64,000 bases of DNA, taken from contig NC_034414.1 of assembly GCF_002078875.1 (NCBI RefSeq), positions 35,238,826-35,302,825 on the forward strand. Direction: 5' to 3'. This document shows positions 43,201 to 49,619 of the stretch, piece by piece. Origin of the DNA: Numida meleagris (Eukaryota > Chordata > Aves > Galliformes > Numididae). The notes beneath the pieces are model-generated. The model worked only from the letters and a program-made list of their open reading frames with translations. It was not told the DNA's origin and made no database searches. Position 1 is the first letter of the stretch. The number at the start of each line of letters is the position of its first letter. The position numbers were made by a program, and so were the translations under genes.

Positions 43201-46200
43201 ACCTCGTGGCATTTACAAGTACTCCCAAACAAGAATGTGGATCAACTTTTTGTAACTTACGTCACTGCATTTTCCACTAGTGTTGTTTTAATATTTTTAA
43301 GGAGTGCTTTAATAGTAAGTTTAACTTCAGAATACATACTGAGATTACCTGTAAGATGCAATGAAATAGCAGTTCATTGATGACACATCTTTTCCAACAG
43401 AAATCTGCTAGGATGCAACAGATGAACAACACATGCAGCTGGAATAGTACACAGTGTGTTTTGCAACTGTAGCATCTGTGTTTCCTATCACCTGCAACCT
43501 CTGTGTGTTCCATCACAATTAATGCCCTCAAATATCCACCTGGTTTGTTATTTAAGAAAAACACAATAAAAATTGCACTGCAGGCTTATTTTAAAAAACA
43601 ATAAAACCAAAGCATATCAAGGGATATTCTGGAGATCAAAAGAATATAAGAATGGCTCCCTGTGGCCATACCATCAGCCCAGGATACCACTTTTAATCAC
43701 AGCCAAACCAGCAGCTCCATGGGAATAGCAGAAAAACAGAAGAATAAGCATCAAAAATATTCCCAATCTCCAGTAACTTCTAACTCCAGAGTGGCCTATG
43801 CCAGTGGTGGTATCTTTGAATACAGGCACCCTAGAACTTCTCTTCCATTAACTGTTTTTTTTTTTTTTTTTTTTTTTTTTTAGGAAAGAAAACACTTTTT
43901 GACCGAAGAACATTTCAGCAGCTACAAAACAGTTCTGCACAAAACGCTACTAATTCCAAAAAGCTGTCTTTTTTCTTTAATACTTCTCATTTTGTTTCAT
44001 GCTTCCTTGATGTCAGCTGAGACGCAGCGATTCTTTCTTCACGATGTGAAAATATCAGCCATTCGGCAACCCTCATAACTTCTTTCACTTCCAATTTCCC
44101 ATAAAAAAAGTGCTTGCCAAAAGCAAGGTGATGCCTATGCTATCTCAATAACCACTCCTTCAAGAACAAAATACTCCTAATCATTTCCATTCTGTTGCTC
44201 AAATAAGTAACAAAAGCAAAGCCAGGTTCATGCAGACAAGTGTTTCAGCAATCGATCATTGCTATACTTCGTAAAGGCTTTGAAAAATGCAGAAACACTG
44301 CGCATACTCTGAAAACTTCCTCATCTAGTTCATCATATTTACACATTTATGTATGTTTACATGTCTACAACCAAATGTAAAGGGCCTAATCATAACATTC
44401 CTATAATGATCCGAACTCTATCCTCCAGAAAAAAAGCAGCAGCATGCAAGGATCATCTTCTTATTAAATGTATAAAAAATGCAAAACGTTAAATAACAAA
44501 ATGCTCCCGTAATATCACTAAATAACTGGGGAAAAAAAAAATCATTTGTAAAATTAGATAAACTAGGAACCAAATGTCACTGACATTGTCATTTTATATC
44601 ATGAAATAATAATGATAATAAACAAATAATAACAAAATAAAAAAAAGAAACATTAATCTTAAGCTCATCTGAGTTAGAAGAAGGGTACATGTTGAACATA
44701 CTGAAATCGGACATACTCTGAGAATCAATGTTTCTTAGTCTCACTATTAAAAAATATATGGAAGTAGCATCTGTTGTTAAGTTTCAATACATTTTACTGT
44801 GGTTTTAAAGTACAAATAGTACCATTTTTACCTAGTTCAGAAAACTTGAAGAAACCGCTCTACTTATTTAACAACTAAGATCTGGAATCCATTTAAGAGT
44901 ATCAGCCTTAAAGCTTACAAAGAAAATGGAACTGCCTGGGTTTCCCGCGTACCTGAAGAGTTGCAGGATGATCTTATGAAGCTCCTCCTTAACACAATAT
45001 TATGTTACTCCCCATAAGTTTCTGTAGTGCAACTCCAAAGTGCTTTCCCACCTATATATTCCATACAAAATTTGTTTCCTTTAGGAGGTAATACCCAACC
45101 ACAGAGGTTTGCTTTACCTCCTCTAAGTATGTTAGACAACATGAACTGAATGTACATGAACCCAGTACAAAAAGACAGGGATCTCCTGGAAAGTGTCTGG
45201 TGGGGGGCCACAAAGAAGATAAAGGGCCTGGAGCACTCTCTCGTATGAGGAAAGGCTGAGCGACCTGGGTCTGTTCAGCCTTGAGAAAAGACAACTCAGA
45301 AGGGATCTGATCAATGTTTACAAATATCTAAGGTGCAGGAGGCAAAGGGACGAAGCCAGACTCTTTTTTAGCGGTCAGTGGCGATAGGACAAAAGGAAAC
45401 GGCCACAAACTGAAGCATAGGAAGTTCTGCACAAATGTGTGTAAGAACTTCTTCACAGTGAGGGTGACAGAGCACTGGAACAGGCTGCCCCAGAGAGGTT
45501 GTGGAGTCTCTTTCTCTGGAGACGTTCAAGACCCTTCTGGACACCTACCTGTGCAACCTGGTCTAGGGAGCCTGCTTTGGCAGGAGGGTTGAACTCGATC
45601 TCTAGAGGTCCCTTCCAGCCCCTACAGTATCTCATTATAACAGCAACTAACATGAAGGTCATTACACTGACAGATAGAAATTTCAGCTGTGATTGCACAA
45701 TATCGTTATACGGAGAATCATCCTCTTTTTAGTTTGCAGAACAGATTCAGCCTATGCAAGAGCTCAACACACGAAGCAAAGCCAGATATTTCCTTCCTAT
45801 GCAACAGTGAGGAAACACTAATAAAGTTACTGTGGCACTCAGTACTGCAAGCGAAGGGAAAAGTCTATTACGGTTTAAACATGGAAATCCAAGTATTTGA
45901 CTTTTCTATACTTGATGCTGATTTGCACATAGATTCGGCAAATAAGCCATTTGCGTTCACTCGTTGACACAGGCACAGTAGCCACATACCTAAATAGTTT
46001 GAAAAGATAGTGAAAAACTATTAACACGTAAGATTCAGAGTCTGACACACACATGGACTAAACTATGCTGGTACAGAACTTCTTCAGATCCAAAGGACTG
46101 AGGGTCAGTTATTATGGCTGTGGTACAAACTTCAAGACAACAAAGCAATTTGCTATTGAAATAAACTGTAAAGATGAAACCCATACACAAGTAGAACAAG

Positions 46201-47027
46201 AAATCAGGAAGTTCATTACAAGATCCAAGAAAGAAAAAAAAAAATACTTTGCAGATCATATGCCCACCTGCCTTGCCCCCATTTATAAAGAGGGCTCTTA
46301 ACAGTCACCTGAACTACACAGGGAAAAAAAAGGGGAGAGGTGGGGAAATCACTCAATAATTCCCGCTGGCTTCCTACTGTGGATAAAAAATCTCACTCTT
46401 TGGAAAAATCTTAAGTTCAACGCAGGAAAATAAAACCACAACATATTGCTAAGACATTTGGTTTTCCACATACTTTTCATAAGCATCATTTGCAAAGTTA
46501 TCAAGTTAACTTAGGAAGGAACCTTTAATTACTAAAGAAGGAAGAAACTACCTGCACAGGTGAGAGTGGCATTTACGAAATGTAATCTTCATGCTTCTTG
46601 CTTCCATATTAATTACTACTGTCATGCTACCAATTTTTTTTTCTATTCAACTCACAAGGCCCCATTCACAGATGAACAACAGTCATCATGGCTTCAAAGG
46701 GCAAAACAGTTGTTTAGGGTCCAAAACGTTAGGGCTTTATTACTTGAATTGCAGGACCAAAAAGTAATTATATGTCACACACATACATGAAAACCATATG
46801 CCTGGTTTTCATATATGTCCTCCAAAAAAATATTCTCAACACAATTCTGTATCAAACTTAATCACCATGAAGGCTGACATCTGAAATGCAAAGGTAACAC
46901 ACTCTCCCTGCTGCACTCCTAATCTCATTTCTATCCTGGGCTTCTAATGTTATAAAAAAAAACAATTTAGAACTCTTCTCATGCATACACACTCGGCAGT
47001 TAGCATGTCTCCTGCTTCTCATGACCT

Positions 47028-47089
<62 letters not shown>

Positions 47090-49288
47090 GAAGCAAGGCA
47101 TACAAAGCCAGGGTCAGAACTAGGATGGTAGATTAAGAAACAAGCAAATGAAACATTGTGGCTGTGGATGACAAATGACAGTTACAAAAAAAAAAAAGCA
47201 GTAGACTTGGCAGAGACACATCACAGTACCTAGAGGCCACATGAGTTCACACCAGCACTTTCCAGTCAGATAGAGTTTTCAACATCTCAGAACTGAGTTT
47301 TACATTTATAGAATAAGGTACTTCATTGTGAAGTCACAAGCCTATACATAAAACAAGTATTACAAGATGGTCTCACTTGCTAGTGAACACCACTAAGCAA
47401 TTTATTTATCAATACAGTACTATACTACTGAGACAGTACAGAAAATATGAAAAAGTCCATTGCTCTCTACTGAAAATGCCCACCTATGCCCACCGAACTG
47501 ATCTGATTTTAGGAACAGCTGTTCTGTAAGGTTTAAAATAGTAAAACAGGCAGTAAGTGAAATAAATAGTGAAATCTCTTTGTCTGACTTCTTTTTGGGG
47601 GGCAGGGCGAGGGTGTGATGTTTTGTTTTGCTTTGTTTGCTTTTATTCTACCTTAATTATAGCTGCAACAACAAAAAACCCTGCAAATTGCATGTTTAGT
47701 ATAAGAGTTGAGAAATCCTGAAAGCATTATCCAGGCTTAGGCAGAGTTCTCTATTCTTCAATCTGAAGGTATACACACATATATAAATATATATACCTCA
47801 CAAACATTGGCTGCTGCTATAGCATGCTATCACAAACTCTAGTTATGGTGCAATTTGATGGAATGCTGCTTCAAGACTGCAAACATTCACCGTATGTATA
47901 AATCATAACAAGAAATATTCTTTTTAAACAATTAATTTTAACTGCTATGTTTTTATAGGAGGAAAAATATACACAACTCATACACAAATACCTCAGATGC
48001 AGTAGATTTCTGAATCTGAACATAAGTTTGTGATGCATGGTTTTATTTCTACATGCACAAGTAATTAACAGAGGTATCCTTTTCCACTATGAAAAGCAGA
48101 TATTCATGATGACAGACCTATACTGGAACTCAAATGCTTGCTCTCTATTCTCTCGAGTTGTTCAATTTTTTCTCCCGACACAAAGCTGGTACTTGTAGGC
48201 CAACAATCGCACTGCAGACCCACCAGCTCCTCACTATTCTTCTGCAGTTGCTTCTCCCACGTGAGGTCTCCCAAGAAACGGAAGGCAAGAGAGCATGTAT
48301 TGGACCCGTCTGCAACGTGAACACCCGTCCAAGTCCGTCGCTTGAGGGTTTACCCGACCCCGTTCCGAGTTTTCTCCCACCTCGGCAGGCACCGCCGCCT
48401 TCCCGCTACCCCGAAGGGGCCGCTCGCCCAGCTCCGGGGAAGCCGCCGCCTTCCGTGCCCGCGGGCTGCGGCTTTCCCGAAGCAGCACCCACGGCTCAGC
48501 AGGGCCCGGTTCGGCGAGCCCCCGAGTCATTGTGCTCGGCGAGGGGATCGCAGCTGTCAGGGCGCTCCGGGCCCTACCCCGCGCGGCCGGACAACGCGCT
48601 CAGCGGCCGCCCGCCCTCCCCCGGCGTTCTGCGGCCCCCGCGACGCAAACGCGGCCCCGAGGCCCGCGGAGCCGGGCTGGCTCCGGAGCCAGCAGCGCAG
48701 GCGGGCGCCATGCTAAAAACCAAAATGGCTGCCCCAGGGAAGGGAGCCCAGCTCAGGCCGTGAGGGGCTGCGCCTCTGCCAGCCCCGCCGCCCGGCGACG
48801 TCGCTTCGCCCGCCGGACCTCGCGCAGGTACCGTCCCCGTCCCCAGCGACCGGCCCGGCCTCAGACACGCGCCGGCCCCTCTCTCCCGGGCAGCCCCGCT
48901 CCCTCCGCCCGCGCGCGGCCCTGAGCCCCCCGAGCCGGTCCCGGCCCGCGCGGAGCCCGCCCTGGGCCCGTACCTGCAGCTCGGCCCGCTCCACCTCCCA
49001 GTGCGCCCGCTCCATCTCGAAGCGAGCCCACTCGTGCTGGATGTAGTGCAGGATCCCCGGGATGGTGTAGTGCTGCGGCCGGGACAGTTCGGCGGGGCCC
49101 GCCGCCTCCTGCCCGCCCGGGGCCGCGGGGCCCTGCGCCTGCTGCTGCCCTCCGCCGCCGGCTCCGGCTCCCGCGCAGCCCCCGCCCGGCTGCAGGTTCA
49201 CGTTACCCCCGCCCTGCGGAGGGGGCTGCTGCGGCCTCGGCGCGGCCGCCATCCCGCCGCCTCCTCCGGCTCCGGGGTGCTCGTCCAT
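1136..49288 (-). CDS. STRN3: Striatin-3 (SG2NA), exons 1-13, 3' part outside window
   Basis: STRN3 is a cytoplasmic and membrane-associated scaffold. Striatins act as regulatory B''' subunits of PP2A and as the core of STRIPAK complexes, which join PP2A to MOB4, STRIP1/2 and GCKIII kinases. The CDS joins minus-strand exons 49288-48974, 32651-32548, 27545-27472, 26235-26154, 25852-25673, 25250-25118, 23983-23842, 19944-19834, 14084-13944, 9655-9522, 2681-2506, 2365-2318 and 1257-1136. Phase is continuous over 1762 nt (587 codons + 1 base). In order the protein shows a Gly/Ala/Gln/Pro-rich N-terminus (1-66), a caveolin-binding motif YIQHEWARF (82-90), a coiled coil (about 85-140), the segment called calmodulin-binding in striatins (about 177-194 by alignment), acidic linkers, and WD40 blades 1-2 (from about 482). 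Human STRN3 is about 797 residues, so some 210 residues (WD blades 3 onward) lie left of position 1. Identification is from recalled vertebrate sequence and is very secure. Confidence 0.96.
1258..2317 (-). other. STRN3: STRN3 intron 12
   Basis: 1060-nt intron with GTAAGT donor and CCAATAG acceptor. No repeat or RNA gene recognised. Confidence 0.85.
2318..2365 (-). CDS. STRN3: STRN3 exon 12
   Basis: A short 48-nt exon encoding [15 protein letters not shown] plus a split Ile codon. It links blades 1 and 2 of the propeller. Acceptor TCTTTCAG, donor GTAAGT. It is separated from exon 11 by an intron of only 140 nt (2366-2505), the shortest in the window. Confidence 0.95.
2506..2681 (-). CDS. STRN3: STRN3 exon 11, WD40 blade 1
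   Basis: 176-nt exon reading [18 protein letters not shown], then [18 protein letters not shown] and [16 protein letters not shown]. The SH...GV start and DHTLKLW end are the typical first WD40 repeat. Acceptor TTTTTAAG, donor GTAAGT. Exits in phase 2. Confidence 0.96.
3222..3623 (+). mobile_element. Internally deleted Galluhop-like mariner (Tc1/mariner)
   Basis: The ends are imperfect inverted repeats (5' TGAGGGCTGCTCTGAAAGT; 3' complement TATAGGTCACTTCAGAAGT), flanked by TA at 3220-3221 and 3624-3625 as expected for mariner. After the 5' terminus a degraded plus-strand reading [17 protein letters not shown] matches the start of the Galluhop transposase as I recall it. The centre is missing: about 402 bp remain of an element usually about 1.2 kb. 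It is non-autonomous and sits in STRN3 intron 10, antisense to the gene. Confidence 0.8.
4765..5570 (-). mobile_element. CR1 LINE, 5'-truncated, 3' half of ORF2
   Basis: The minus strand carries the CR1 3' end: the terminal ATCATAGAA motif at 4765, a short 3'UTR, and the C-terminal part of the reverse-transcriptase ORF2 ending at a TAG (4841-4843). Reverse-transcriptase-like text such as [18 protein letters not shown] is readable in one frame to about 5239 and continues in another frame to about 5520, so one frameshift or small deletion is present near 5210-5235. The long open frames suggest a comparatively young copy. It lies in STRN3 intron 10, sense to the gene. The 5' end carries an unusual inverted repeat (5522-5570). 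Confidence 0.9.
5522..5570. repeat. Perfect 18-bp inverted repeat at the CR1 5' breakpoint
   Basis: Arms TGGCTTCAGCCCAGAGAT (5522-5539) and its exact complement (5553-5570) are separated by 13 nt. The left arm and loop fit CR1 sequence; the right arm does not fit ordinary CR1 continuation. Confidence 0.9.
9522..9655 (-). CDS. STRN3: STRN3 exon 10
   Basis: 134-nt exon reading [18 protein letters not shown], then [16 protein letters not shown] and [11 protein letters not shown]. It exits in phase 0. Acceptor CTTTGTAG, donor GTAAGT. Highly conserved linker just before the WD40 propeller. Confidence 0.96.
9656..13943 (-). other. STRN3: STRN3 intron 9
   Basis: 4.3-kb AT-rich intron. The only structured element noticed is the 20-bp palindrome at 11663-11682. 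Confidence 0.85.
11663..11682. promoter_or_regulatory. Perfect 20-bp palindrome with paired TGTGGGAA half-sites around CAGCTG
   Basis: ATTCCCACAGCTGTGGGAAT reads the same on both strands. It contains two inverted TGTGGGAA sequences (RBPJ/CSL-type core TGGGAA) flanking a CAGCTG E-box, in STRN3 intron 9. A regulatory role is inference; the palindrome itself is directly visible. Confidence 0.4.
13944..14084 (-). CDS. STRN3: STRN3 exon 9 (alternative cassette, second half)
   Basis: 141-nt exon encoding [18 protein letters not shown], then [14 protein letters not shown] and [13 protein letters not shown] plus one base. Acceptor TTTACAG, donor GTACAA. It keeps phase 1 on both sides. Human has a Tyr where this has Gln (TKLQDM) as I recall it. 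Confidence 0.94.
14085..19833 (-). other. STRN3: STRN3 intron 8 (inside the cassette)
   Basis: 5.7-kb intron between the two cassette exons. Several short open frames near 15900-16700 have no recognisable content. No repeat family recognised. Confidence 0.85.
19834..19944 (-). CDS. STRN3: STRN3 exon 8 (alternative cassette, first half)
   Basis: 111-nt exon encoding [16 protein letters not shown], then [18 protein letters not shown] and GVK. Acceptor GCATGTAG, donor GTAAGT, phase 1 in and out. With exon 9 it forms the 84-residue insert that distinguishes the long SG2NA isoform from the short one. It is strongly basic at its C-terminal end. Confidence 0.94.
19945..23841 (-). other. STRN3: STRN3 intron 7
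   Basis: 3.9-kb intron upstream of the cassette. Contains the C/AC simple tract at 21425-21447. A 123-codon open frame at 21483-21854 (minus) has no recognisable domain and is treated as chance. Confidence 0.85.
21425..21447. repeat. (C)14 followed by (AC)n
   Basis: Fourteen C then a short AC repeat in STRN3 intron 7; simple sequence. Confidence 0.9.
23842..23983 (-). CDS. STRN3: STRN3 exon 7
   Basis: 142-nt exon reading [18 protein letters not shown], then [18 protein letters not shown], ending in SSGDGTEW plus one base. Acceptor GATTGCAG, donor GTAAGA. The phase-1 exit matters: both exon 8 and exon 10 enter in the same phase, so exons 8+9 can be included or skipped without a frame change. 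Confidence 0.96.
23984..25117 (-). other. STRN3: STRN3 intron 6
   Basis: 1134-nt intron, AT-rich with T tracts near 24590 and 24626. Nothing else seen. Confidence 0.85.
25118..25250 (-). CDS. STRN3: STRN3 exon 6, acidic linker
   Basis: 133-nt exon beginning with the split codon for Arg, then [18 protein letters not shown], an acidic run [11 protein letters not shown] and a basic tail KHRINKKHK. It exits in phase 0. Acceptor TTTTTGTAG, donor GTAAAA. Human has a very similar acidic stretch. Confidence 0.95.
25251..25672 (-). other. STRN3: STRN3 intron 5
   Basis: Short 422-nt intron; nothing recognised. Confidence 0.85.
25673..25852 (-). CDS. STRN3: STRN3 exon 5
   Basis: 180-nt exon with [16 protein letters not shown], then [16 protein letters not shown] and [10 protein letters not shown]. 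Acceptor ACCTACTAG, donor GTAAGT, exit phase 2. After GGESP the sequence has two additional serines (SSKQKG) relative to the human form I remember (KQKG). This is a linker between the coiled coil and the acidic region. Confidence 0.95.
25853..26153 (-). other. STRN3: STRN3 intron 4
   Basis: Short 301-nt intron; nothing recognised. Confidence 0.85.
26154..26235 (-). CDS. STRN3: STRN3 exon 4, calmodulin-binding segment
   Basis: 82-nt exon reading [16 protein letters not shown] then [11 protein letters not shown]. The basic amphipathic stretch around residues 177-194 aligns with the segment described as calmodulin-binding in striatins. Acceptor CTTTCAG, donor GTGAGT. The Val/Ala substitutions in the linker differ from human as I recall it. 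Confidence 0.94.
26236..27471 (-). other. STRN3: STRN3 intron 3
   Basis: 1236-nt intron. A G-rich run on the plus strand (27366-27390) lies about 80-105 nt past the exon 3 donor. Confidence 0.85.
27472..27545 (-). CDS. STRN3: STRN3 exon 3
   Basis: 74-nt exon encoding [18 protein letters not shown] through MPTFES, residues about 140-164, the end of the coiled-coil region. Acceptor TTTTCAG, donor GTAAAT. It leaves one base (G) that completes a Glu codon with exon 4. Confidence 0.95.
27546..32547 (-). other. STRN3: STRN3 intron 2
   Basis: 5.0-kb intron containing the CR1 fragment at 31804-32117. A T tract lies at about 30311-30326. No gene recognised. Confidence 0.85.
31804..32117 (+). mobile_element. 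CR1 LINE 3' fragment
   Basis: Contains the typical CR1 3' text: ACTCAGAGGGTGGTGAGGC, GGAACAGGTTACCCAG and GGTCCCTTCCAACCCAAG, ending near GTTCTATAAT. No useful coding frame remains. It lies in STRN3 intron 2, antisense to the gene. Confidence 0.85.
32548..32651 (-). CDS. STRN3: STRN3 exon 2, coiled coil
   Basis: Reads [16 protein letters not shown] and onward to YALKQE plus a split Arg codon, 104 nt entering in phase 0. Acceptor TTTTTCAG, donor GTACGT. It carries the heptad-like core of the striatin coiled coil, which in the family mediates oligomerisation and PP2A A/C binding. Nearly identical to the mammalian exon. Confidence 0.96.
43855..43881. repeat. (T)27 homopolymer
   Basis: Uninterrupted run of 27 T in STRN3 intron 1; a likely sequencing-length-variable tract, with no recognisable retroelement body beside it. 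Confidence 0.9.
45172..45640 (+). mobile_element. CR1 LINE 3' fragment
   Basis: Recognisable CR1 blocks: GGATCTCCTGGAAAGTGTC, a degenerate GGCTGAGCGACCTGGGTC, the end of ORF2 with GGAACAGGCTGCCCCAGAG, and the 3' GGTCCCTTCCAGCCCCTAC. More diverged than the copy at 4765-5570. It lies in STRN3 intron 1, antisense to the gene. Confidence 0.87.
47029..47084. repeat. (AC)28 microsatellite
   Basis: 56 bp of uninterrupted AC dinucleotides in STRN3 intron 1; likely polymorphic. Confidence 0.98.
48722..48733 (+). promoter_or_regulatory. YY1-like site (AAAATGGCTGCC)
   Basis: AAAATGGCTGCC differs from the YY1 consensus AAnATGGCGGC by one base. It lies in the CpG island on the STRN3 intron 1 side, plus orientation. 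It could mark an additional start site in the island; evidence is the motif alone. Confidence 0.35.
48974..49288 (-). CDS. STRN3: STRN3 exon 1 (coding part), start codon
   Basis: This exon encodes residues 1-105. The ATG at 49288-49286 has a strong Kozak context (A at -3, G at +4), and the first residues MDE match mammalian STRN3. The first 66 residues are Gly/Ala/Gln/Pro-rich and about 11 longer than in human. The conserved block starting ELSRPQ follows, with the caveolin-binding motif at 82-90 and the beginning of the coiled coil. The exon ends in phase 0 at CTGCAG, followed by donor GTACGG. A second in-frame Met at residue 13 (MAAAP) could be a leaky alternative start. The frame has no in-frame stop for about 750 nt upstream, which is expected in CpG-island DNA. 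Confidence 0.95.
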
Positions 49289-49458
49289 TGTCTGCGGGGA
49301 GCCCTCCTTCTCGTCCCGCGGCGGGGGCCTGGAGCGGGGGCCGGGGAGGGGGCGAGCGGCGCTAGCTGGGGCGGGCGGGAGGGGGCGGGCCGGGTGCGGG
49401 GAGGCGGGGGGCCGCGCCGAGCGGTATCCGGGTGTCAGAGCAGCGCCGAGCCGCCGCC

Positions 49459-49471
49459 AGCCGCCATTACA
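49459..49471 (-). promoter_or_regulatory. YY1-like site (TAATGGCGGC)
   Basis: On the minus strand the sequence GTAATGGCGGCTGG fits the YY1 core ATGGCGGC in the STRN3-proximal promoter or 5'UTR, in STRN3 orientation. YY1 sites of this form often lie just downstream of a TSS. Motif match only. Confidence 0.4.
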
Positions 49472-49607
49472 GCCTCCCGGCCGTCGGCCCACCCACCCGC
49501 GCCCGGGCGGGGAGGGGAAAGGGGAGCGGCGCGACGCGCGGGGCCTGCCGGGAAGTCGCTCCCCTCTCCCCTCCCCTTCTTCCCCCCGGCCTGTCGAGGC
49601 GGCGGAG

Positions 49608-49619
49608 CGCGCATGCGCC
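49608..49619. promoter_or_regulatory. NRF1-like site CGCGCATGCGCC
   Basis: Matches the palindromic NRF1 consensus YGCGCAYGCGCR at all but the last position. It sits between the STRN3 start codon and the AP4S1 side of the CpG island, the usual location in bidirectional CpG promoters. Motif match only. Confidence 0.55.

Larger units (their letters stand above)
32652..48973 (-). other. STRN3: STRN3 intron 1
   Basis: 16.3-kb intron, the largest in the window. It contains the CR1 at 45172-45640, (T)27, (AC)28 and, at its 5' end, part of the CpG island. The rest is AT-rich; no RNA gene or exon recognised. Confidence 0.85.

Noticed and set aside
48134..48763. 209-codon plus-strand open frame in the CpG island
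   Set aside because: Lies in CpG-rich DNA where stops are rare, has arbitrary Pro/Ala/Arg composition, no domain, and overlaps other equally long frames on both strands.
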